Position numbers and translations under genes: made by a program. Under the pieces are notes generated by a model. It was not told where the DNA came from and ran no database searches. It worked only from the letters and a program-made list of their open reading frames with translations. From the NCBI RefSeq assembly GCF_041296385.1, contig NW_027183525.1:271663-335662 (forward strand): a stretch of DNA of 64,000 nt, read 5' to 3'. The stretch is from Aphelocoma coerulescens (lineage: Eukaryota > Chordata > Aves > Passeriformes > Corvidae). This document shows positions 13,234 through 24,969 of this stretch, piece by piece. Each line of letters starts with the position of its first letter. Position 1 is the stretch's first letter.

Positions 13234-15426
13234 GCGGCTGGGGGAGCAGCAGCAGGGACTGTGTGTGGACAGTGCCATGGCCACTTGTGTGGCCACTGGT
13301 GTCTCTGTGTCAGGCACAGCCGTGGTGTGTAACACCGGCTCTGGGTCCTTTGGCTGTGCAGGTGGCAGTCACGGCCTGGAGCAGGGCTGCTCCCGGGGGA
13401 CAGCCTGGGGCAGGAGGCTGCTGGAGATTCATTCCCCACACTCCTTGTCATGAGGTGCTCAGAGTGATTGGAAAGGCTGTTGGCAGCAGGCAGTTCTCTG
13501 GGTTCAAGCTGTGGAGCTGTCAGCGGGAATGCAAAGGCCAAGCTGGTGAGCCTTTTTTCCTGGTGCCTTTAGTGTGTGAGCAGTCCCTGGTGCCGTTGTC
13601 TTTGGATCCTGAGTGTGGGAGAGGCAAGGCTTAGGATGGTGCGTAGAGCTGAGAAGGAAAGTGCCGAGAGCAGCGTGTGTGCTGCTGCTTTGAGGGGTGC
13701 AGTTGAAGTTGTAGGCAGCAAGAGCTTTCTCAGCTGGCCCTTTTGTGAGCTCTGCTTTTGCCAGATGACTTCCATCTTACCCTCTTACCATCTTAGCCTC
13801 TCATTTTTGCATATCCCAAACCCCCTTCCAAACATCCAGCAGCTGCTTGTAAAGAAGAAGTCCTAGAACAAAAAGCCAGTGCTGCCTTTCATAGCCCCTT
13901 TGCTGTCTATGAAGTAGAGGAAAGAAGCTAGTGAGACACACTTTCTTTCTCAACTCCATAGAGCGCATCCTTCTCTCAAGGTGGCAGAGTCCTTGGCGGA
14001 AGTGAAGCATCTGCAGCTGCAGTTCAGACTGAGAGATGTGCCAGGACAGGAAACATTTGCTGACCTTCCCTGTTCCCTGTGCAACATGATTCTCGCATCC
14101 CAGTCACTTTCACATACCTTCGGTATCCCTGAGTCCAAGCAGCTAAAGCTCACAGAGACAGAAGTGTCAGGAAGGAAAACGTTCCAAAAGCACCCCCTTC
14201 TCTTATCAGCATATAAATTGTGCACAACAGGCTGCGGCACCGAACCTTCCTTCTCAGATAGACATGCCATCACACTTTTCACTCTTGCAGCTCGGTTGAA
14301 AAGCTCCAGCAGCTGCTCCCGCAATAGCAAAAGGTTCTAGAAGTGAAAGCCAGTTTGGGGCTGCACCTTCTCCTTGCCGCATGTAAGCCACACCAAACTC
14401 CCTGATGCACTCTGTCCTCCCCTTCTCAAAGGAGTAGACGGTGGCATCAGGACACACCTGTGTCCCAGCAGCTGGGTGCCCAGCCGGGAGCAGGAGCAGG
14501 GCTGGGGCTGCTCCCAAAGTTGCCCCGCCCCAATGCCAGAGCCGGACATATGCTGAGGGGGGGCTGGATCAGGCTTTATTGTCCAGCTGCATGCCAGGAG
14601 TGAGCACAAAATCTACCTGCATTCTCTGCAGCATGCCATCCTGGAGCAGAGCCATTGCCAAAGGAAGCCGTGAGCCCGTGCCAAGCCAGTGCCGGAGTGG
14701 GATCCTAGCAGCACCTGTGGAAGCCGGGAGAGAGGAGCCCACCTGGAGCAGGTTCGTGCAGGATTAATCATCCCGTGGCTTCCCACCAGGGTCCTGTTGC
14801 TTCCAAAAGGCCCCACAGTGTCACTGTGGCCCCTCGGTTCCACCAGGTTCCATAGCGTCACTGTGGTGCCCAGGGTTCCATCAGCTTCGCCAGCATCCCC
14901 ACGGTCTGCAGAGCTCCCCGAGCTTCTGTGGTGTCACAGTGGAGGCAGGGTTGCATCAGGTTCCATAGCATCAGCACGGTCTCCAGGGCTCCCAGAGGTT
15001 CTGTGGTGTCACAGTGGAGGCAGGGTTGCATCAGGTTCCATAGCATCACCACAGTCTCCAGGGCTCCCTGAGCTTCTGTGGTGTCACAGTGGAGGCAGGG
15101 TTGCATCAGGTTCCATAGCATCAGCACGGTCTCCAGGGCTCCCAGAGGTTCTGTGGTGTCACAGAGGAGGCAGGGTTGCATCAGGTTCAATAGCATCAGC
15201 ACGGTCTCCAGGGCTCCCCTGAGCTTCTGTGGTGGTGTCACAGAGGAGCCAGGCTTCCTTGTAGTTCCCCAGCATCACAAAGGCTCTCCTGGGAGCCACG
15301 GGTCACAAAGCACCGTGGGCTCTGTGCAGCCCCGCTGTGTCACAATGGCCGCTGGCTTCCACGAGCCCCCGCAGTGTCCCAGTGGGCCCCGTGGCTTTAG
15401 GAGTGGGTGGCTGGGAGTTGGTGCCA
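13234..15426. repeat. Macrosatellite unit 7 (2,193 bp, four 75-bp copies)
   Basis: The 75-bp block is at 14923-15222. This is the first unit with GGTTCCATCAGC just before the block (GGTTCCGTCAGC in earlier units). That variant persists through units 8-10. The unit also has private changes such as GAGACACAC near 13,935 and CTGTGTCAGG near 13,310. Confidence 0.95.
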
Positions 15427-17619
15427 GCGGCTGGGGGAGCAGCAGCAGGGACTGTGTGTGGACAGTGCCATGGCCACTTGTGTGGCCACTGGTGTCTCTG
15501 TGCCAGGCACAGCCGTGGTGTGTAACACCGGCTCTGGGTCCTTTGGCTGTGCAGGTGGCAGTCACGGCCTGGAGCAGGGCTGCTCCCGGGGGACAGCCTG
15601 GGGCAGGAGGCTGCTGGAGATTCATTCCCCACACTCCTTGTCATGAGGTGCTCAGAGTGATTGGAAAGGCTGTTGGCAGCAGGCAGTTCTCTGGGTTCAA
15701 GCTGTGGAGCTGTCAGCGGGAATGCAAAGGCCAAGCTGGTGAGCCTTTTGTCCTGGTGCCTTTAGTGTGTGAGCAGTCCCTGGTGCCGTTGTCTTTGGAT
15801 CCTGAGTGTGGGAGAGGCAAGGCTTAGGATGGTGCGTAGAGCTGAGAAGGAAAGTGCCGAGAGCAGCATGTGTGCTGCTGCTTTGAGGGGTGCAGTTGAA
15901 GTTGTAGGCAGCAAGAGCTTTCTCAGCTGGCCCTTTTGTGAGCTCTGCTTTTGCCAGATGACTTCCATCTTACCCTCTTACCATCTTAGCCTCTCATTTT
16001 TGCATATCCCAAACCCCCTTCCAAACATCCAGCAGCTGCTTGTAAAGAAGAAGTCCTAGAACAAAAAGCCAGTGCTGCCTTTCATAGCCCCTTTGCTGTC
16101 TATGAAGTAGAGGAAAGAAGCTAGTGAGACGCACTTTCTTTCTCAACTCCATAGAGCGCATCCTTCTCTCAAGGTGGCAGAGTCCTTGGCGGAAGTGAAG
16201 CATCTGCAGCTGCAGTTCAGACTGAGAGATGTGCCAGGACAGGAAACATTTGCTGACCTTCCCTGTTCCCTGTGCAACATGATTCTCGCATCCCAGTCAC
16301 TTTCACATACCTTCGGTATCCCTGAGTCCAAGCAGCTAAAGCTCACAGAGACAGAAGTGTCAGGAAGGAAAACGTTCCAAAAGCACCCCCTTCTCTTATC
16401 AGCATATAAATTGTGCACAACAGGCTGCGGCACCGAACCTTCCTTCTCAGATAGACATGCCATCACACTTTTCACTCTTGCAGCTCGGTTGAAAAGCTCC
16501 AGCAGCTGCTCCCGCAATAGCAAAAGGTTCTAGAAGTGAAAGCCAGTTTGGGGCTGCACCTTCTCCTTGCCGCATGTAAGCCACACCAAACTCCCTGATG
16601 CACTCTGTCCTCCCCTTCTCAAAGGAGTAGACGGTGGCATCAGGACACACCTGTGTCCCAGCAGCTGGGTGCCCAGCCGGGAGCAGGAGCAGGGCTGGGG
16701 CTGCTCCCAAAGTTGCCCCGCCCCAATGCCAGAGCCGGACATATGCTGAGGGGGGGCTGGATCAGGCTTTATTGTCCAGCTGCATGCCAGGAGTGAGCAC
16801 AAAATCTACCTGCATTCTCTGCAGCATGCCATCCTGGAGCAGAGCCATTGCCAAAGGAAGCCGTGAGCCCGTGCCAAGCCAGTGCCGGAGTGGGATCCTA
16901 GCAGCACCTGTGGAAGCCGGGAGAGAGGAGCCCACCTGGAGCAGGTTCGTGCAGGATTAATCATCCCGTGGCTTCCCACCAGGGTCCTGTTGCTTCCAAA
17001 AGGCCCCACAGTGTCACTGTGGCCCCTCGGTTCCACCAGGTTCCATAGCGTCACTGTGGTGCCCAGGGTTCCATCAGCTTCGCCAGCATCCCCACGGTCT
17101 GCAGAGCTCCCCGAGCTTCTGTGGTGTCACAGTGGAGGCAGGGTTGCATCAGGTTCCATAGCATCAGCACGGTCTCCAGGGCTCCCAGAGGTTCTGTGGT
17201 GTCACAGTGGAGGCAGGGTTGCATCAGGTTCCATAGCATCACCACAGTCTCCAGGGCTCCCTGAGCTTCTGTGGTGTCACAGTGGAGGCAGGGTTGCATC
17301 AGGTTCCATAGCATCAGCACGGTCTCCAGGGCTCCCAGAGGTTCTGTGGTGTCACAGAGGAGGCAGGGTTGCATCAGGTTCAATAGCATCAGCACGGTCT
17401 CCAGGGCTCCCCTGAGCTTCTGTGGTGGTGTCACAGAGGAGCCAGGCTTCCTTGTAGTTCCCCAGCATCACAAAGGCTCTCCTGGGAGCCACGGGTCACA
17501 AAGCACCGTGGGCTCTGTGCAGCCCCGCTGTGTCACAATGGCCGCTGGCTTCCACGAGCCCCCGCAGTGTCCCAGTGGGCCCCGTGGCTTTAGGAGTGGG
17601 TGGCTGGGAGTTGGTGCCA
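15427..17619. repeat. Macrosatellite unit 8 (2,193 bp, four 75-bp copies)
   Basis: The 75-bp block is at 17116-17415. Variants are shared with units 9 and 10 (CAGCATGTGTG and GGTTCCATCAGC). Confidence 0.95.
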
Positions 17620-19812
17620 GCGGCTGGGGGAGCAGCAGCAGGGACTGTGTGTGGACAGTGCCATGGCCACTTGTGTGGCCACTGGTGTCTCTGTGCCAGG
17701 CACAGCCGTGGTGTGTAACACCGGCTCTGGGTCCTTTGGCTGTGCAGGTGGCAGTCACGGCCTGGGGCAGGGCTGCTCCCGGGGGACAGCCTGGGGCAGG
17801 AGGCTGCTGGAGATTCATTCCCCACACTCCTTGTCATGAGGTGCTCAGAGTGATTGGAAAGGCTGTTGGCAGCAGGCAGTTCTCTGGGTTCAAGCTGTGG
17901 AGCTGTCAGCGGGAATGCAAAGGCCAAGCTGGTGAGCCTTTTGTCCTGGTGCCTTTAGTGTGTGAGCAGTCCCTGGTGCCGTTGTCTTTGGATCCTGAGT
18001 GTGGGAGAGGCAAGGCTTAGGATGGTGCGTAGAGCTGAGAAGGAAAGTGCCGAGAGCAGCATGTGTGCTGCTGCTTTGAGGGGTGCAGTTGAAGTTGTAG
18101 GCAGCAAGAGCTTTCTCAGCTGGCCCTTTTGTGAGCTCTGCTTTTGCCAGATGACTTCCATCTTACCCTCTTACCATCTTAGCCTCTCATTTTTGCATAT
18201 CCCAAACCCCCTTCCAAACATCCAGCAGCTGCTTGTAAAGAAGAAGTCCTAGAACAAAAAGCCAGTGCTGCCTTTCATAGCCCCTTTGCTGTCTATGAAG
18301 TAGAGGAAAGAAGCTAGTGAGACGCACTTTCTTTCTCAACTCCATAGAGCGCATCCTTCTCTCAAGGTGGCAGAGTCCTTGGCGGAAGTGAAGCATCTGC
18401 AGCTGCAGTTCAGACTGAGAGATGTGCCAGGACAGGAAACATTTGCTGACCTTCCCTGTTCCCTGTGCAACATGATTCTCGCATCCCAGTCACTTTCACA
18501 TACCTTCGGTATCCCTGAGTCCAAGCAGCTAAAGCTCACAGAGACAGAAGTGTCAGGAAGGAAAACGTTCCAAAAGCACCCCCTTCTCTTATCAGCATAT
18601 AAATTGTGCACAACAGGCTGCAGCACCGAACCTTCCTTCTCAGATAGACATGCCATCACACTTTTCACTCTTGCAGCTCGGTTGAAAAGCTCCAGCAGCT
18701 GCTCCCGCAATAGCAAAAGGTTCTAGAAGTGAAAGCCAGTTTGGGGCTGCACCTTCTCCTTGCCGCATGTAAGCCACACCAAACTCCCTGATGCACTCTG
18801 TCCTCCCCTTCTCAAAGGAGTAGACGGTGGCATCAGGACACACCTGTGTCCCAGCAGCTGGGTGCCCAGCCGGGAGCAGGAGCAGGGCTGGGGCTGCTCC
18901 CAAAGTTGCCCCGCCCCAATGCCAGAGCCGGACATATGCTGAGGGGGGGCTGGATCAGGCTTTATTGTCCAGCTGCATGCCAGGAGTGAGCACAAAATCT
19001 ACCTGCATTCTCTGCAGCATGCCATCCTGGAGCAGAGCCATTGCCAAAGGAAGCCGTGAGCCCGTGCCAAGCCAGTGCCGGAGTGGGATCCTAGCAGCAC
19101 CTGTGGAAGCCGGGAGAGAGGAGCCCACCTGGAGCAGGTTCGTGCAGGATTAATCATCCCGTGGCTTCCCACCAGGGTCCTGTTGCTTCCAAAAGGCCCC
19201 ACAGTGTCACTGTGGCCCCTCGGTTCCACCAGGTTCCATAGCGTCACTGTGGTGCCCAGGGTTCCATCAGCTTCGCCAGCATCCCCACGGTCTGCAGAGC
19301 TCCCCGAGCTTCTGTGGTGTCACAGTGGAGGCAGGGTTGCATCAGGTTCCATAGCATCAGCACGGTCTCCAGGGCTCCCAGAGGTTCTGTGGTGTCACAG
19401 TGGAGGCAGGGTTGCATCAGGTTCCATAGCATCACCACAGTCTCCAGGGCTCCCTGAGCTTCTGTGGTGTCACAGTGGAGGCAGGGTTGCATCAGGTTCC
19501 ATAGCATCAGCACGGTCTCCAGGGCTCCCAGAGGTTCTGTGGTGTCACAGAGGAGGCAGGGTTGCATCAGGTTCAATAGCATCAGCACGGTCTCCAGGGC
19601 TCCCCTGAGCTTCTGTGGTGGTGTCACAGAGGAGCCAGGCTTCCTTGTAGTTCCCCAGCATCACAAAGGCTCTCCTGGGAGCCACGGGTCACAAAGCACC
19701 GTGGGCTCTGTGCAGCCCCGCTGTGTCACAATGGCCGCTGGCTTCCACGAGCCCCCGCAGTGTCCCAGTGGGCCCCGTGGCTTTAGGAGTGGGTGGCTGG
19801 GAGTTGGTGCCA
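17620..19812. repeat. Macrosatellite unit 9 (2,193 bp, four 75-bp copies)
   Basis: The 75-bp block is at 19309-19608. The unit shares GGCTGCAGCACC with unit 10 only (GGCTGCGGCACC elsewhere), which is evidence for local exchange between neighbours. Confidence 0.95.
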
Positions 19813-22080
19813 GCGGCTGGGGGAGCAGCAGCAGGGACTGTGTGTGGACAGTGCCATGGCCACTTGTGTGGCCACTGGTGTCTCTGTGCCAGGCACAGCC
19901 GTGGTGTGTAACACCGGCTCTGGGTCCTTTGGCTGTGCAGGTGGCAGTCACGGCCTGGAGCAGGGCTGCTCCCGGGGGACAGCCTGGGGCAGGAGGCTGC
20001 TGGAGATTCATTCCCCACACTCCTTGTCATGAGGTGCTCAGAGTGATTGGAAAGGCTGTTGGCAGCAGGCAGTTCTCTGGGTTCAAGCTGTGGAGCTGTC
20101 AGCGGGAATGCAAAGGCCAAGCTGGTGAGCCTTTTGTCCTGGTGCCTTTAGTGTGTGAGCAGTCCCTGGTGCCGTTGTCTTTGGATCCTGAGTGTGGGAG
20201 AGGCAAGGCTTAGGATGGTGCGTAGAGCTGAGAAGGAAAGTGCCGAGAGCAGCATGTGTGCTGCTGCTTTGAGGGGTGCAGTTGAAGTTGTAGGCAGCAA
20301 GAGCTTTCTCAGCTGGCCCTTTTGTGAGCTCTGCTTTTGCCAGATGACTTCCATCTTACCCTCTTACCATCTTAGCCTCTCATTTTTGCATATCCCAAAC
20401 CCCCTTCCAAACATCCAGCAGCTGCTTGTAAAGAAGAAGTCCTAGAACAAAAAGCCAGTGCTGCCTTTCATAGCCCCTTTGCTGTCTATGAAGTAGAGGA
20501 AAGAAGCTAGTGAGACGCACTTTCTTTCTCAACTCCATAGAGCGCATCCTTCTCTCAAGGTGGCAGAGTCCTTGGCGGAAGTGAAGCATCTGCAGCTGCA
20601 GTTCAGACTGAGAGATGTGCCAGGACAGGAAACATTTGCTGACCTTCCCTGTTCCCTGTGCAACATGATTCTCGCATCCCAGTCACTTTCACATACCTTC
20701 GGTATCCCTGAGTCCAAGCAGCTAAAGCTCACAGAGACAGAAGTGTCAGGAAGGAAAACGTTCCAAAAGCACCCCCTTCTCTTATCAGCATATAAATTGT
20801 GCACAACAGGCTGCAGCACCGAACCTTCCTTCTCAGATAGACATGCCATCACACTTTTCACTCTTGCAGCTCGGTTGAAAAGCTCCAGCAGCTGCTCCCG
20901 CAATAGCAAAAGGTTCTAGAAGTGAAAGCCAGTTTGGGGCTGCACCTTCTCCTTGCCGCATGTAAGCCACACCAAACTCCCTGATGCACTCTGTCCTCCC
21001 CTTCTCAAAGGAGTAGACGGTGGCATCAGGACACACCTGTGTCCCAGCAGCTGGGTGCCCAGCCGGGAGCAGGAGCAGGGCTGGGGCTGCTCCCAAAGTT
21101 GCCCCGCCCCAATGCCAGAGCCGGACATATGCTGAGGGGGGGCTGGATCAGGCTTTATTGTCCAGCTGCATGCCAGGAGTGAGCACAAAATCTACCTGCA
21201 TTCTCTGCAGCATGCCATCCTGGAGCAGAGCCATTGCCAAAGGAAGCCGTGAGCCCGTGCCAAGCCAGTGCCGGAGTGGGATCCTAGCAGCACCTGTGGA
21301 AGCCGGGAGAGAGGAGCCCACCTGGAGCAGGTTCGTGCAGGATTAATCATCCCGTGGCTTCCCACCAGGGTCCTGTTGCTTCCAAAAGGCCCCACAGTGT
21401 CACTGTGGCCCCTCGGTTCCACCAGGTTCCATAGCGTCACTGTGGTGCCCAGGGTTCCATCAGCTTCGCCAGCATCCCCACGGTCTGCAGAGCTCCCCGA
21501 GCTTCTGTGGTGTCACAGTGGAGGCAGGGTTGCATCAGGTTCCATAGCATCAGCACGGTCTCCAGGGCTCCCAGAGCTTCTGTGGTGTCACAGTGGAGGC
21601 AGGGTTGCATCAGGTTCCATAGCATCACCACAGTCTCCAGGGCTCCCTGAGCTTCTGTGGTGTCACAGTGGAGGCAGGGTTGCATCAGGTTCCATAGCAT
21701 CAGCACGGTCTCCAGGGCTCCCAGAGGTTCTGTGGTGTCACAGAGGAGGCAGGGTTGCATCAGGTTCCATAGCATCACCACGGTCTCCAGGGCTCCAAGA
21801 GCTTCTGTGGTGTCACAGAGGAGGCAGGGTTGCATCAGGTTCAATAGCATCAGCACGGTCTCCAGGGCTCCCCTGAGCTTCTGTGGTGGTGTCACAGAGG
21901 AGCCAGGCTTCCTTGTAGTTCCCCAGCATCACAAAGGCTCTCCTGGGAGCCACGGGTCACAAAGCACCGTGGGCTCTGTGCAGCCCCGCTGTGTCACAAT
22001 GGCCGCTGGCTTCCACGAGCCCCCGCAGTGTCCCAGTGGGCCCCGTAGCTTTAGGAGTGGGTGGCTGGGAGTTGGTGCCA
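19813..22080. repeat. Macrosatellite unit 10 (2,268 bp, five 75-bp copies)
   Basis: The 75-bp block is at 21502-21876 with five copies, in a different combination of variants from those in units 1 and 5. The gain of a fifth copy therefore probably occurred independently. Confidence 0.95.
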
Positions 22081-23517
22081 GCGGCTGGGGGAGCAGCAGC
22101 AGGGACTGTGTGTGGACAGTGCCATGGCCACTTTTGTGGCCACTGGTGTCTCTGTGCCAGGCACAGCCGTGGTGTGTAACACCGGCTCTGGGTCCTTTGG
22201 CTGTGCAGGTGGCAGTCACGGCCTGGAGCAGGGCTGCTCCCGGGGGACAGCCTGGGGCAGGAGGCTGCTGGAGATTCATTCCCCACACGCTGCAGCTCCT
22301 TGTCATGAGGTGCTCAGAGTGATTGGAAAGGCTGTTGGCAGCAGGCAGTTCTCTGGGTTCAAGCTGTGGAGCTGTCAGCGGGAATGCAAAGGCCAAGCTG
22401 GTGAGCCTTTTGTCCTGGTGCCTTTAGTGTGTGAGCAGTCCCTGGTGCCGTTGTCTTTGGATCCTGAGTGTGGGAGAGGCAAGGCTTAGGATGGTGCGTA
22501 GAGCTGAGAAGGAAAGTGCCGAGAGCAGCGTGTGTGCTGCTGCTTTGAGGGGTGCAGTTGAAGTTGTAGGCAGCAAGAGCTTTCTCAGCTGGCCCTTTTG
22601 TGAGCTCTGCTTTTGCCAGATGACTTCCATCTTACCCTCTTACCATCTTAGCCTCTCATTTTTGCATATCCCAAACCCCCTTCCAAACATCCAGCAGCTG
22701 CTTGTAAAGAAGAAGTCCTAGAACAAAAAGCCAGTGCTGCCTTTCATAGCCCCTTTGCTGTCTATGAAGTAGAGGAAAGAAGCTAGTGAGACGCACTTTC
22801 TTTCTCAACTCCATAGAGCGCATCCTTCTCTCAAGGTGGCAGAGTCCTTGGCGGAAGTGAAGCATCTGCAGCTGCAGTTCAGACTGAGAGATGTGCCAGG
22901 ACAGGAAACATTTGCTGACCTTCCCTGTTCCCTGTGCAACATGATTCTCGCATCCCAGTCACTTTCACATACCTTCGGTATCCCTGAGTCCAAGCAGCTA
23001 AAGCTCACAGAGACAGAAGTGTCAGGAAGGAAAACGTTGCAAAAGCACCCCCTTCTCTTATCAGCATATAAATTGTGCACAACAGGCTGCGGCACCGAAC
23101 CTTCCTTCTCCGATAGACATGCCATCACACTTTTCACTCTTGCAGCTCGGTTGAAAAGCTCCAGCAGCTGCTCCCGCAATAGCAAAAGGTTCTAGAAGTG
23201 AAAGCCAGTTTGGGGCTGCACCTTCTCCTTGCCGCATGTAAGCCACACCAAACTCCCTGATGCACTCTGTCCTCCCCTTCTCAAAGGAGTAGACGGTGGC
23301 ATCAGGACACACCTGTGTCCCAGCAGCTGGGTGCCCAGCCGGGAGCAGGAGCAGGGCTGGGGCTGCTCCCAAAGTTGCCCCGCCCCAATGCCAGAGCCGG
23401 ACATATGCTGAGGGGGGGCTGGATCAGGCTTTATTGTCCAGCTGCATGCCAGGAGTGAGCACAAAATCTACCTGCATTCTCTGCAGCATGCCATCCTGGA
23501 GCAGAGCCATTCCCAAA
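22081..23517. repeat. Macrosatellite unit 11, truncated at the right end of the array
   Basis: This terminal partial unit stops before the 75-bp minisatellite block. It has a private 8-bp GCTGCAGC insertion near 22,288, which duplicates local motif sequence and shifts the frame relative to other units. It also has GGGCCCCGTAGC and CACTTTTGTGG changes. Edge units are expected to be the most diverged, because they take less part in homogenisation. Confidence 0.93.
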
Positions 23518-24200
23518 TGAGGCTGCTGGGATGTGGGGGAATGCTGAGGGCAGGACAGGGGGCTGACAGTGCCCAGACTTTCTGGGGCTATTCCCAGGAG
23601 GCCCCAGGGCCTGAGGACAAGGTGTGTCCTCTAAGCCCTTGGTGGAAGATACGCTGCCATGACCCTGGGCACCAAGTCTTGGCTTCTCCTGGACACTGCC
23701 AGCCCTGCCAGGGCCCTTGGCCATGTCCAGCACAGCTTGTCCTGCGCTGTCCCACCGCTGCTGCTGTGTCCCTGCAGGCTGCACACTCCCATCTCACTGC
23801 CCCACCACCAGCTCTGCCCTGCCACCTCCAGCCCTGGCCTGAGCTGTGCCCAGCCTCACCCTCTGTGCCTTGGGCACACACACATGCCCTGAGCTCATCC
23901 TCCCTCTGGGTGCTTCTGCCCCCACGCTGCCCTGGGAGGGACATTTCCTCCTCCTCATGCCCAGTGTCCCCCTGCCCAGCTGCTCTGTGGGGCAGTGCGT
24001 GTCTCTCCTGCTGTTCCCTGCCTCCCAGGAAAGCTGTACCATGTGGGGCACGGCCCTTCCAGCAGCCTCCCAGCCCCTCAGCCTTGTTGGACCCTTTCCC
24101 CTGAGCAGACAGCAGCAGCATCTCCGTGCTCTGCCCAGCGTGCTCCTTTCGTCACCAAACTGCGGGAAAATAGAAACTGTCCTACACCATCTCTGAAGTG
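23518..24200. other. GC-rich intergenic stretch, no gene recognised
   Basis: This is unique flank to the right of the macrosatellite. Open frames on both strands are low-complexity Pro/Ser/Cys-rich and match nothing I know. The only recognisable structure is a ~140-bp segment at 23,811-23,960 that recurs inverted near 40 kb. Confidence 0.6.
23811..23960 (+). repeat. Dispersed repeat, copy 1 (inverted relative to 39,968-40,110)
   Basis: The segment from CCCAGCCTCACCCTCTGTGC through CTGCCCTGGGAGGG reappears in reverse complement at 39,968-40,110 with few mismatches. It lies close to a 37-bp minisatellite block at both sites, so the two may have moved together. The family is not recognised. Confidence 0.75.
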
Positions 24201-24209
24201 TTAGAGAAT

Positions 24210-24600
24210 CAGGCCCTGTGGAACCAACGAGCCCTTGGGACACAGGAGGATCTCGTGTAACCAAGGGTCAGTTCTGACACTGTAGATCCAAGGAGATCCT
24301 TGTGACACTCTGGGGCCTTGTGGAACCCTTCTGCCCTGGTCTCTGCACCAAGGAGACCCTTGTGCCACTACGGGACCTTGTGCAGCCAAGGAGAGCATTG
24401 TGAGAGTGCGGGGCCATGGAACCAAGGGACCATTGTGACCTTGTGGGGCCTCATGGACTCAAGGGACCATTGCCACACTGTGGGGCCTCATGGAATGAAG
24501 GGTCCATTGTGACACTGCAGAACCAAGGACACCATGGTTACACTGTGGGGCCCATGGAACCAAGGCACCATTGGGACACCCCGTGGCCTCATCCTCTTGA
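24210..24600 (+). repeat. 37-bp minisatellite block A
   Basis: Degenerate tandem units of about 37 bp begin with GGAACCAAGGGACCATTGTG and continue with ACNCTGTGGGGCCTCAT. Individual copies at about 24,417-24,490 fit 37 bp exactly. The family also occurs at 34.7 and 40.2 kb, and in the opposite orientation inside every macrosatellite unit. Confidence 0.85.
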
Positions 24601-24969
24601 ATTTCAACAGATCTGAGGGATGGCAGGACCTGCAGGCAGCACTGAAGGATTCTGGGAAGAACCCTTGATCCCTGCTCCAAAGGAAATCAGAGAAAGACCC
24701 CTGGTAAGATAAAGGCACCTTTTCCTTTCCCAGTGTAAACTGTTGACCTGCCTGTAAGGTGCAGCAAAAGCTTTGCAGGGTTTGGTTCAAGGTACCCAAG
24801 GTTGGAACAGGGAAGTGTTCGAGTCCCTTCTAAGAGAAGGGTTGGAATCTTTGTGCTATGGCTGCCTGGGATCCATGGAACAAGTGTGTTCTGGCAGACT
24901 CTGGGACCTCGAGAGCAATCCCATCCAGGAGCCAGCACTGGACCTGCACCCTGGTGGGAGCAGCATGGT

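Larger units (their letters stand above)
1..23517. repeat. Macrosatellite array, ~2,193-bp unit, ten complete units plus one partial
   Basis: The same sequence recurs head to tail with starts at 1, 2269, 4462, 6655, 8848, 11116, 13234, 15427, 17620, 19813 and 22081. The basic period is 2,193 bp. Exceptions are 2,268 (one extra 75-bp minisatellite copy) and 2,118 (one copy fewer). Units differ by only a handful of substitutions, so the array is recent or actively homogenised. It is already in progress at base 1, so its left end lies outside the window. Homology stops near 23,517, where the sequence after CAGAGCCATT diverges. Both the unit and its internal repeat are multiples of three, so frames stay open on both strands without implying coding. 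I recognise no known gene in the unit. Confidence 0.97.
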
